Shown in pieces: positions 1-6,260 of a stretch of 9,902 bases of DNA; position 1 is the stretch's first letter; each line of letters begins with the position of its first letter. Where the stretch lies: assembly GCA_031262625.1 (NCBI GenBank), contig JAISHJ010000083.1:1-9902 (forward strand). Direction: 5' to 3'. The DNA is from Ruminococcus sp. (GTDB lineage Bacteria; Bacillota; Clostridia; Oscillospirales; Ruminococcaceae). The notes under the pieces are model-generated. The model was given only the letters and a program-made list of their open reading frames with translations, had not been told where the DNA came from and made no database searches. Both the position numbers and the translations under genes were made by a program.

Positions 1-344
1 GCGTAAAAAGCGTACATCGAAAAGTCCGGCGAAAGCGTTAAAATCTTATCGCCCTTTTCTAAAAAGCAGGAGGTAATAATACTGATAAGTTCGTCCGAAC
101 CGTTTCCGGCGGTTACAAACTTTTCGGATATATTATAAAACTTTGCGAAGGCTTCAACAGTTTCCTTTGCGTTAGGGTCGGGGTAGCGGTTCAGCGACAG
201 CTTCGCGACACTCTCCGAAATTTCGTCTCGAAAAATCTCATTTACGTTAAAGGGAGACTCATTTGCGTCAAGAATAATCCGCGACGAATTCGCCGCCGGA
301 TCATAACTTTCAATTTTGCTCAGTTTTCTGTTTAGTTCATACAT
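1..344 (-). CDS. hisC: Histidinol-phosphate aminotransferase, N-terminal part (cut by window edge)
   Basis: PLP-dependent class I/II aminotransferase that converts imidazole-acetol phosphate and glutamate to histidinol phosphate in histidine biosynthesis; cytosolic. About 114 N-terminal residues are visible. They start MYELNRKLSKIESYDP and carry the family hallmarks LDANESPF, LNRYPDP, the PLP-phosphate contact AGNGSDELI and LSPDFSMY. The catalytic PLP lysine lies beyond base 1 and cannot be checked. The ATG at 344 is preceded by GAGG (351-354) at a 6-base spacing; the ATG at 340 is out of frame. It follows hisD on the same strand, 72 bases after the present hisD stop but only 26 bases after the stop of the relic hisD tail at 371, which suggests the original spacing was tighter. 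Identification is secure. Confidence 0.95.
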   Translation of the reverse strand, partial: MYELNRKLSKIESYDPAANSSRIILDANESPFNVNEIFRDEISESVAKLSLNRYPDPNAKETVEAFAKFYNISEKFVTAGNGSDELISIITSCFLEKGDKILTLSPDFSMYAFY

Positions 345-370
345 AATTAACCTCAGTTTAACGGTAGGTA

Positions 371-411
371 TTAGTTATTGCGGATTGCTACGGAATTAGC
401 AGATGAGCAGC
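371..411 (-). pseudogene. Relic second copy of the hisD 3' end
   Basis: Directly downstream of the present hisD stop, the minus strand reads GCT GCT CAT (411-403), two extra bases (402-401), then codons for ANSVAIRNN followed by TAA (400-371). HisD proteins normally end in TAH-A/x-NSV-x-IR, and the live gene ends AHSNSVSIRS, so this is a second HisD C-terminus. It differs from the live copy mainly at third codon positions. The CT dinucleotide shifts the His codon out of frame with the tail. Neither part is in frame with the present hisD ORF. The relic stop lies 26 bases before the hisC ATG, with the hisC ribosome binding site between them. I infer a decayed original gene end. The short length (about 12 codons) is the main source of doubt. 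Confidence 0.65.
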
Positions 412-449
412 ACATTCTAACTCCGTATACTAACGGAGTTAGAATGTGC
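410..449. repeat. Perfect 17-bp inverted repeat with 6-base loop at the hisD stop
   Basis: The arms GCACATTCTAACTCCGT (410-426) and ACGGAGTTAGAATGTGC (433-449) are exact reverse complements around the loop ATACTA (plus strand). On the minus strand the repeat begins exactly at hisD codon 419 (Ala, just before zinc-ligand His420). It holds the last ten sense codons and the TAG stop (419-417), and ends 9 bases past the stop. Neither side is followed by a T-run, so it is not a standard intrinsic terminator. In mRNA it would form a long stem that includes the stop codon. Perfect symmetry of this length inside conserved coding sequence is unlikely by chance. Confidence 0.95.
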
Positions 450-1703
450 GGTCAGCCCTTCTTTATCCGCAATAGTCAGGATATCGTCCTTCGCATCACG
501 AAGCGCTTCTTTAGTATAGTATATGAAACTGCTCCGTTTGGTGAACGCATAGACGGAGAGCGGGGAGAAAAATCTTGCCGTACCCGAGGTCGGGAGAACG
601 TGGTTAGGTCCTGCGTAGTAGTCCCCGAGAGCTTCCGGGGTATACGCGCCTAAAAATACCGAGCCGGCATTATCAATCTTACCGATATATGAAAGCGGAT
701 TATCAATCTGAAGTTCTAAGTGTTCAGGTGCAAAATCATTCGCAAGCGCAATTGCACTGTCGATGTCGGGCATTACTATTACTGCGCCGAAATTTTCAAG
801 CGATTTTGCCGCAATCTCTTTCCTCGAAAGCTTTTCAAGCTGTACTTCAAGTTCCTCTACAGTCTTATCGGCAATTTCCGCAGAATCGGTAATAAGCACC
901 GCCGAAGCAATGGGGTCGTGTTCCGCTTGGCTTAGCATATCCGCCGCAAGGTAAGAAGGATTCGCGTTTTTGTCGGCAACGACTAAAATTTCGGACGGTC
1001 CTGCAATCATATCAATGTCAACCGTTCCGAAAAGAATTTTCTTTGCGGTCGCAACATAGATGTTGCCCGGTCCGACGATTTTATCGCATTTCGGGATGGT
1101 TTCCGTACCATACGCAAGCGCCGCGACAGCCTGTGCGCCGCCGCACAAAAATACCCTGTCCACGCCGCAAAGTGCCGCCGCAACGAGTATATCGGGGTTA
1201 GGCGTTCCGTCTGAAAGCGGAGGGGTTACCATTACAATTTCGCCCACTCCGGCAATCTTCGCCGGAATAGCGTTCATAAGTACGCTTGAAGGGTAAGCCG
1301 CCCGTCCGCCGGGAACATAAAGCCCCACTCTCGCAAGCCCTCTCACACGCTGTCCGAGGATACAGCCGTTTTCCATCGGTACTATCATCGATTGTTCTTT
1401 TTGGCGGTTGTGGAAATTGGAAATATTCTCTATCGCATTTAACAGCGCGTTAACATACTTTTCATCAGCATCGGTTAGAGCATCATTTATAACTTCACGC
1501 GGAACTTCAAAGTACTTAGGAAGCTTTCCGTCAAATTTTTCGGTATAGCTGTTTACTGCCTTGTCGCCGCCGGCCTTAACCGCATCTATAATTTCGGAAA
1601 CGACGGCGGTAACTTGCCTGTCCGTATCGGAACCGCGTCCGCGTACGTCCGAAAGGTAGTCTTTTTCGGTCTTGCCGTCACCGATTATTTTTCTTATGTT
1701 CAT
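417..1703 (-). CDS. hisD: Histidinol dehydrogenase
   Basis: Zinc enzyme that oxidises L-histidinol to L-histidine in two NAD-dependent steps, the end of the histidine pathway. The 428-residue length is normal. Recognisable blocks are PGGRAAYPSSVLMNAIPAK (131-149), IVGPGNIYVATAK (209-221), DMIAGPSEILV (231-241), LSQAEHDP (257-264), APEHLEL (325-331), GDYYAGPNHVLPTSGTARF (360-378) and LTAH (417-420). The expected zinc and catalytic residues are present: Gln259, His262, Glu327/His328, Asp361, His368 and His420. The ATG shares its A with the TAA stop of hisZG (TAATG) and has an AAGGAGA site 8 bases upstream, so translation is probably coupled. Oddly, the last ten codons lie inside a perfect inverted repeat and a second diverged HisD tail follows. 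His420, a zinc ligand, is encoded within the repeat. Confidence 0.97.
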   Translation of the reverse strand: MNIRKIIGDGKTEKDYLSDVRGRGSDTDRQVTAVVSEIIDAVKAGGDKAVNSYTEKFDGKLPKYFEVPREVINDALTDADEKYVNALLNAIENISNFHNRQKEQSMIVPMENGCILGQRVRGLARVGLYVPGGRAAYPSSVLMNAIPAKIAGVGEIVMVTPPLSDGTPNPDILVAAALCGVDRVFLCGGAQAVAALAYGTETIPKCDKIVGPGNIYVATAKKILFGTVDIDMIAGPSEILVVADKNANPSYLAADMLSQAEHDPIASAVLITDSAEIADKTVEELEVQLEKLSRKEIAAKSLENFGAVIVMPDIDSAIALANDFAPEHLELQIDNPLSYIGKIDNAGSVFLGAYTPEALGDYYAGPNHVLPTSGTARFFSPLSVYAFTKRSSFIYYTKEALRDAKDDILTIADKEGLTAHSNSVSIRS

Positions 1704-3385
1704 TAAAGATTCTCCTTTTGCTTTGCTTCAATCGCTCTAATCAGCTTTTTAATATTATCGGAGTACATCTTAAGGCTGACACGATTAGCGATAAGCCTTG
1801 CGGAAAGGTTAACTATGTCGTCATAAACTTCAAGCCCGTTTTCTACAAGAGTAGAGCCGGTTTCAACAATGTCAACGATTGCATCGGACAGCCCGAGGAG
1901 CGGCGCAAGTTCAACCGAACCTTCAATCTTAACTATATCTATATCAGCGCCGAGCGCATCAAAATAGCTTCTTGCTACAGCCGGATATTTTGTAGCAATC
2001 GTCTTTATGGCAGTAGTTTCTCTTTGCCCTGCTTTTCCGGCAACGGCAAATCTGCACTTTCCGAAACCGAGGTCGAGCATTTCAAAAAATTTTCCGCCGT
2101 CTTCAAGGATAGTATCTTTGCCAACGATTCCGAGGTCACAAACTCCCGATTCAACGTATGTAATAACGTCGTTAGGTTTTGCAAGCACCGCTTCAAAACT
2201 AAAGTCCGTACCGCGAACCGTTAAAATTAACCGTCTGCCTTTATCATGAATTTCTGTACAGTCAAAGCCGATTTTTTCAAAGAGCTTCACCGCATTTTTT
2301 TCAAGTCTGCCCTTTGTGAGAGCTATTCGCAGGGTATGTGAAGGAGCGTCGGAGGAAATTGACAGATTTGACAAAGCATCTTCCTGTTTCTCAGTCTCGA
2401 AAGCATTTACCAAAATGTCTATGTTAACGGCAAATCCTGTCGCGGGCTTTGCAGCATCGGGGTCAAATTCTCCTATAAGGTTATCGTATCTGCCGCCGTT
2501 TATTACAGCTTCCCCGGCGTTTTCGATAAAGCCGCGCAGTACATTTCCGGTGTAGTAGTCCATCTTATTTGCACAGCCGAAGTCTACAGTAATTGAAGTA
2601 TTTTTCCTGTCATTAAGTTTTGATAATTCAAGGTAGAATTTACGGAGTTTATTTATCCGTTCCTTAATTCCTTCGCCGTCGATAATATCAAACGCATTGT
2701 TAAACGCAGAATCGCTCCCGAAAAGGCGCGGAAGTTTCTTTATTGCATTTTTTATCTTTTCCGAACCGTCAATACCGGCTAAAATATCCGTAAGTTCCGG
2801 AGTGTTTTTCGATTCAATTGCGTTTCTTATCTGCTCCTTAGTTTTACCGTCAGTCGGTAGCAGGTCAAGAAGCATTTTAGTTATGCCTATGTCGCCGATT
2901 TCAAGTATGCATTTAGTATTATCCGGCAAAAGCTTAAATATATCGAGAGCAAGCCCAGCCGCTTCAAAATCGGATTTATATATGTCATCGAATCCTATAA
3001 TTTCAACGCCCATCTGCCTCATTTCATCATTTCGGCGGCGTCCGCCCGGAGAATTTCGGTAAACTTTTTGGTTGTAGAAAAGTTTCAAGTCTGCATAAGC
3101 TTTAAGTCTGCTTGCGGCAAGCCTTGCGATAGGCATGGTTGAATCGGGGCGGAGAGCTAAAATTCTGCCCTTGTCATCAATTGCCTTATATAAGCCCTCG
3201 GGGGGAAAATGTCTGCTCTTAAGATTAAAAACGTCTAAAAATTCGAGTTCTGTAGTTATAATTTCGGCAAACCCGTTTTTTATAAACAGTTCGGAAAGCG
3301 AACGCTCAACAGCACGAAGCTTCTTTACGTCGGGCGGAAGCAGGTCGGAAGTACCCGCCGGGGTGACTAAATCATAGGTTTTCAT
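1703..3385 (-). CDS. hisZG: HisZ-HisG fusion: ATP phosphoribosyltransferase regulatory plus catalytic subunit
   Basis: First, rate-limiting step of histidine synthesis: ATP plus PRPP to phosphoribosyl-ATP. Residues 1 to about 330 are HisZ, the catalytically dead histidyl-tRNA synthetase paralogue. They show the class II aaRS motif-2 region (VYRNSPGGRRRNDEMRQMG, 108-126), DFGCANKMDYYTG (268-280) and GGRYDNLIGEF (297-307). A polar linker (about 331-350) leads into short-form HisG (351-560): LRIALTKGR, DLGIVGKDTI and the PRPP-binding loop DAIVDIVETGSTLVENGL (501-518). HisZ and short HisG are normally separate genes forming a hetero-octamer; here one frame covers both. The ATG at 3385 is chosen because AAGGAAA sits 5-6 bases upstream. 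The longer GTG start at 3427 lies upstream of the predicted transcript start. An internal TTG at codon 338 (2374) has CAGGAAG just before it, so some separate HisG could be made. The gene is first in the his operon. Confidence 0.95.
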   Translation of the reverse strand: MKTYDLVTPAGTSDLLPPDVKKLRAVERSLSELFIKNGFAEIITTELEFLDVFNLKSRHFPPEGLYKAIDDKGRILALRPDSTMPIARLAASRLKAYADLKLFYNQKVYRNSPGGRRRNDEMRQMGVEIIGFDDIYKSDFEAAGLALDIFKLLPDNTKCILEIGDIGITKMLLDLLPTDGKTKEQIRNAIESKNTPELTDILAGIDGSEKIKNAIKKLPRLFGSDSAFNNAFDIIDGEGIKERINKLRKFYLELSKLNDRKNTSITVDFGCANKMDYYTGNVLRGFIENAGEAVINGGRYDNLIGEFDPDAAKPATGFAVNIDILVNAFETEKQEDALSNLSISSDAPSHTLRIALTKGRLEKNAVKLFEKIGFDCTEIHDKGRRLILTVRGTDFSFEAVLAKPNDVITYVESGVCDLGIVGKDTILEDGGKFFEMLDLGFGKCRFAVAGKAGQRETTAIKTIATKYPAVARSYFDALGADIDIVKIEGSVELAPLLGLSDAIVDIVETGSTLVENGLEVYDDIVNLSARLIANRVSLKMYSDNIKKLIRAIEAKQKENL

Positions 3386-3417
3386 ATATTTTCCTTGCGG
3401 TAATAGTATTATATATA

Positions 3418-3446
3418 ATTTTAGCACAAAAAAGCTTCTTTGTCAA
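3418..3446 (-). promoter_or_regulatory. Promoter of the his operon (hisZG-hisD-hisC)
   Basis: On the minus strand, TTGACA (3446-3441), a 17-base spacer and TAAAAT (3423-3418) match the sigma-A consensus, and TGC directly before the -10 makes it an extended -10. Transcription would start near 3411, giving a leader of about 27 bases before the hisZG ATG. That is too short for a T-box or a peptide attenuator, so regulation by a T-box leader is unlikely from this promoter. The -35 box overlaps the radA TGA stop (3445-3443). Confidence 0.8.
3426..3443. promoter_or_regulatory. Candidate operator palindrome in the his promoter spacer
   Basis: The minus strand reads ACAAAGAAGCTTTTTTGT, an 18-base palindrome with one imperfect pair (G opposite T), centred on AAGCTT. 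It fills most of the spacer between the his -35 and -10 boxes and overlaps the -35. A dimeric repressor bound here would block RNA polymerase. The binding protein is unknown; a histidine-responsive repressor is an inference only. There is no loop or T-run, so it does not look like a terminator for radA. Confidence 0.45.
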
Positions 3447-4840
3447 GTATGTATAACCCCGAAGATTCCAAGCACTTCATTAATGTGAGTAATGGGAATA
3501 ATTTCAATACCTTTTGGGAGTTTTTCATTAAGGCAGGCTTTCGGGACTATACAGCGTGAAAAGCCAAGCCTTTCCGCTTCGCGGATTCTCCCGGCAGCAC
3601 TCGGAACATTTCTAATCTCGCCGCCAAGCCCGATTTCACCGAAAGCCATTGTGCTTACGTTTTCAGTGTCAATCGGCTTATCGTAAACTGCGGAAATAAG
3701 TGCGACTGCGAGGGATAAGTCCCCAGCCGGTTCGTCAAGCCGTATGCCGCCGATTATATTAACAAAAACGTCAAGGCGCGAAAAGTAAAGCCCGGCGCGC
3801 TTTTCAAGCACCGCAAGAAGAATTCCCAGCCGCCCGAAAGGAAGCCCTGTTCCGATTCTTGCCGGATAATTGGCAGTGGATTTTGTGACAAGCGCCTGTA
3901 CTTCCGTAAGTATCGGACGCGAACCCTCCATAACGCAGGCTACACAGTTCCCCGATATATTAGGCGCTCTGCCCTCAAGCATAACCTTTGACGGATTCGG
4001 CACTTCCGCAAGACCGCTGTCGGTCATTTCAAAAACGCCGATTTCATTAGTAGAGCCGTAGCGATTCTTAGCGGCGCGCAAAATTCGATATGTGTAGTTT
4101 TTGTCTCCCTCAAACTGCAAAACCGCATCAACAATGTGTTCCATAACCTTCGGCCCGGCGATTCCGCCGTCTTTGTTGACGTGTCCTACAAGAAAAATCG
4201 GGATATTCAAAGTTTTAGCCGTCCGCATAAAAATATTCGTACACTCGCGGACTTGCGATATACTGCCGGAAGTTCCGTTAGCATTTTCGGTATGCATGGT
4301 CTGTATCGAGTCGATTATTACTATATCGGGCTTATTCGCAAAAACTGTATCGGAAGCAGAATCTGCATCGTTGCAAGAAGCAAGCAAAAGCTTCTCATTC
4401 GCGACCCCTAAACGCTTTGCACGAAGCTTTATCTGCCTTAGGCTTTCCTCTCCCGAAATATAAAGTATCGAAAGAGCGGAATTAAACTTCCCGCAAATTT
4501 GGAGGAGCAGTGTAGATTTTCCTATCCCCGGTTCTCCGCCGAGCAGTATTAAAGAACCCTTAACAAGCCCTCCGCCGAGTACTCTGTTAAGTTCCCCTAC
4601 GCCTGTATCGTAACGAATATCGTCGGTCGTTCCGACTTCTTTAAGGGAGAAAGTCTGCGCCGCGCCGCCAACTCCGACACTGCCCGGGGCGGCTTTAGCG
4701 GCGGTTTTCGGTATTATTTTCGGAGTGGTTTCCTCAAAGCTGTTCCAAGCATTACATTCGGGACATTTCCCGTTCCATTTTGAGGATTCAAAGCCGCACT
4801 CATTACAGACAAAAATCGTTTTTGCAGATTTAGCTGCCAT
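3443..4840 (-). CDS. radA: DNA repair protein RadA (Sms)
   Basis: RecA-like, DnaB-related ATPase that drives branch migration of recombination intermediates during repair and recombination. The 465-residue length is typical. Domain order: an N-terminal C4 zinc finger (Cys12, Cys15, Cys26, Cys29); the ATPase core with Walker A GEPGIGKST (102-110) and Walker B DIVIIDS (172-178); the RadA-specific motif KNRYG (258-262, Tyr in place of the commoner Phe); and a Lon-protease-like C-terminal domain from about 290 on, including PAGDLSLAVALISA (371-384) and GEIGLGGEIR (401-410). The ATG at 4840 has GGAG (4847-4850) at a 6-base spacing. It is divergent from the amidase gene, and its stop codon overlaps the his promoter -35 box, so the his operon starts immediately behind it. 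Confidence 0.97.
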   Translation of the reverse strand: MAAKSAKTIFVCNECGFESSKWNGKCPECNAWNSFEETTPKIIPKTAAKAAPGSVGVGGAAQTFSLKEVGTTDDIRYDTGVGELNRVLGGGLVKGSLILLGGEPGIGKSTLLLQICGKFNSALSILYISGEESLRQIKLRAKRLGVANEKLLLASCNDADSASDTVFANKPDIVIIDSIQTMHTENANGTSGSISQVRECTNIFMRTAKTLNIPIFLVGHVNKDGGIAGPKVMEHIVDAVLQFEGDKNYTYRILRAAKNRYGSTNEIGVFEMTDSGLAEVPNPSKVMLEGRAPNISGNCVACVMEGSRPILTEVQALVTKSTANYPARIGTGLPFGRLGILLAVLEKRAGLYFSRLDVFVNIIGGIRLDEPAGDLSLAVALISAVYDKPIDTENVSTMAFGEIGLGGEIRNVPSAAGRIREAERLGFSRCIVPKACLNEKLPKGIEIIPITHINEVLGIFGVIHT

Positions 4841-4932
4841 TATATACTCCGGGAATATGATAGCTTGTCATAAAATCAATCAGACAAGCATAAATTTACA
4901 TAGTTTTAATTTGATTATATTAGGGTGATTAA
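4841..4932. promoter_or_regulatory. Divergent radA/amidase intergenic region with inverted repeat
   Basis: This 92-base AT-rich spacer separates two divergent starts. It holds the inverted repeat GCTTGTC (4863-4869) and GACAAGC (4883-4889) with 13 bases between. Each arm supplies a TTGTC -35-like box facing the other. On the plus strand, TTGTCA (4865-4870) is 18 bases from CATAAA (4889-4894). On the minus strand, TTGTCT (4887-4882) is 19 bases from TATCAT (4862-4857). The two promoters would therefore overlap face to face. Both are imperfect matches, and the repeat could instead be an operator. Confidence 0.35.
4868..4896 (+). promoter_or_regulatory. Possible SigE-like (sporulation) promoter of the amidase gene
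   Basis: TCATAAA (4868-4874), a 14-base spacer and CATAAATT (4889-4896) resemble the SigE pattern as I recall it from Bacillus (-35 KMATATT, -10 CATACAHT): 5 of 7 and 7 of 8 positions. The start would fall about 30 bases before the ATG. This fits a CwlD-like product, but it is a weak match in AT-rich DNA and overlaps a sigma-A alternative. Confidence 0.25.
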
Positions 4933-5667
4933 ATGAAAAAAAGGCTCGGAAGATGGAATGTATGGTTTATAGCGGCGGCATTTTTTATCTGTGCGGCGGT
5001 GGTTACCGTTGCGGTCATTAATATCGTTCCGGCGGTCTCGGTTATGACAGGGGCGGACGGTGTACCTGCCGCTAAGCCTGTTTTGGTGCTTGATGCCGGA
5101 CACGGCGGAATTGACGGCGGATGCTCCTCCGCAAACGGCGATGTTGAAAAAAATATAAACCTGAATATTATAAAATCCCTCGACTGTATAGCAACGCTTT
5201 ACGGTTACGACACGATTCTTACGCGTGAAACGGATAAATCCATCTACGACAAAGGCGTAACCGGAATTCGCAACCAAAAAGTTTCGGATATGGATAACAG
5301 GCTCGAGATTTTCAACAGCAACCCCGGTGCAGTCTGCGTTTCAGTCCACCAGAATATGTATACCGACCCGCAATTTAAGGGTGCGCAGATGTTCTATTCC
5401 GACAGCAACGAAGATAACGAACTCCTTGCTCAGATTATGCAGGAGAAATTCGCTTCAACTATTCAGCCCTACAACGAACGCGAAATCAAGCTTTGCGGGA
5501 ATGAACTTTTCCTCTGCTACTACTGTTCAAATCCGACGATTATGATTGAATGCGGATTCCTCTCGAACCCGGAAGAAGCGGCTCTTCTCGTTACTCCGGA
5601 ATATCAGTCGAATGTAGCTTTTACAATCTTCTCCGGCCTTTGCGATTATGATACAGCTAAGGGATAA
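4933..5667 (+). CDS. Membrane-anchored N-acetylmuramoyl-L-alanine amidase, CwlD-like
   Basis: Amidase_3 family zinc hydrolase that cuts the bond between N-acetylmuramic acid and L-alanine in peptidoglycan. A short basic N-terminus (MKKRLGR) precedes a hydrophobic segment at about 10-35, a signal anchor or uncleaved signal peptide, so the catalytic domain (from about 49) faces outside the membrane. Zinc ligands are DAGHGG His57, Glu72 (DVEKN) and SVHQN His139; the catalytic Glu206 lies in MIECGFLSNPEE. At 244 residues with no binding repeats, and with the FKGAQMFYSD stretch after the SVH motif, it resembles CwlD, which acts with a deacetylase to make muramic lactam in spore cortex. That function is an inference, and a vegetative amidase is possible. 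An AGGGTG ribosome binding site lies 7 bases before the ATG. It is the only plus-strand gene here and converges on the membrane protein gene 20 bases away. Confidence 0.9.
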   Translation: MKKRLGRWNVWFIAAAFFICAAVVTVAVINIVPAVSVMTGADGVPAAKPVLVLDAGHGGIDGGCSSANGDVEKNINLNIIKSLDCIATLYGYDTILTRETDKSIYDKGVTGIRNQKVSDMDNRLEIFNSNPGAVCVSVHQNMYTDPQFKGAQMFYSDSNEDNELLAQIMQEKFASTIQPYNEREIKLCGNELFLCYYCSNPTIMIECGFLSNPEEAALLVTPEYQSNVAFTIFSGLCDYDTAKG

Positions 5668-5687
5668 AATAATAAGTATAATTCGCG

Positions 5688-6260
5688 TTAATCCTTCTTC
5701 TCGTAGATATATTTCGAGAAGTCAACACCGCGCTTTACACAAACATATGTTATTGCAACTGCGGCGGGTATCAAAAGCGTAAGAATACCGAAGGTTACCA
5801 TTGCGGGGATGCTTATTTCTCCAATCTCTACAGCTGAGGTAAAAAGCGCCCTAAAGGGAAGCTGCCAATTTGCAGTGATACTATAAACAGGTAAAAAATT
5901 TCCGATAACTCCTGCTCTGCTAAGCACCAATAATACATATAAAATGAGTGGAATTGCTCCGGCGATTACGCTCATTTTTGCGGGCATATATTTATCATAA
6001 GGCTTTGTGCCCTGTCGGTCGAGTGCTTCATCCGTTTTAGCCGCATTATAGCTCCAGTTAAACATTAAACCAAGTGTTATACATAAAGTACAAACGCAAG
6101 CAAATATTAAAAAGAGTATAAACTTACTTAGAATTGCCGTTAACGAAAGGTTAATGAAAATGGTTAGAACTTGCGATAAAAAAAGATACCCTATGCCTTT
6201 CATACCGCGTTTTAAGAGCGTTTCCGGGCGATTATTCCTCACCATCGAGCCTTTTTCCAA
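5688..6260 (-). CDS. Unrecognised four-helix membrane protein
   Basis: I do not recognise the family. The product has 190 residues: a basic N-terminus (RNNRPETLLKRGMKG), two closely spaced hydrophobic helices (about 22-43 and 46-67), a polar loop (68-94, NAAKTDEALDRQGTKPYDK), two more helices (about 96-116 and 150-174), and a charged tail (SKYIYEKKD). With positive charge at both ends and an even helix count, both termini are probably cytoplasmic. The start is TTG at 6260, because a perfect GGAGG (6267-6271 on the plus strand as CCTCC) lies 6 bases upstream; the in-frame ATG at 6245 (codon 6) is too far from it. It follows argR by 48 bases on the same strand, the place where recN often lies in Bacillota, and may be the last gene of that unit. 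No enzyme motif is visible. Confidence 0.75.
   Translation of the reverse strand: MEKGSMVRNNRPETLLKRGMKGIGYLFLSQVLTIFINLSLTAILSKFILFLIFACVCTLCITLGLMFNWSYNAAKTDEALDRQGTKPYDKYMPAKMSVIAGAIPLILYVLLVLSRAGVIGNFLPVYSITANWQLPFRALFTSAVEIGEISIPAMVTFGILTLLIPAAVAITYVCVKRGVDFSKYIYEKKD

Noticed and set aside
378..653. 91-codon plus-strand ORF covering the hisD 3' end and hisD-hisC gap
   Set aside because: It lies antisense to well-conserved hisD, lacks a convincing ribosome binding site, and its product has no recognisable features. It is a shadow of the minus-strand gene.
3386..3427. 14-codon N-terminal extension of hisZG from a GTG at 3427
   Set aside because: The GTG lies beside the promoter -10 box and upstream of the predicted transcript start, has no ribosome binding site, and the extension is not HisZ-like. 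The ATG at 3385 has AAGGAAA.
3426..3443. AAGCTT-centred palindrome as the radA intrinsic terminator
   Set aside because: A perfect-centre palindrome leaves no loop, no T-run follows the stem, and it lies between the -35 and -10 boxes of the his promoter.
5697..5721. CTTCTCG/CGAGAAG inverted repeat between the convergent amidase and membrane protein genes, as a bidirectional terminator
   Set aside because: The stem is only 7 bp with an 11-base loop, lies inside the coding end of the membrane protein gene, and has no T-run on either strand.
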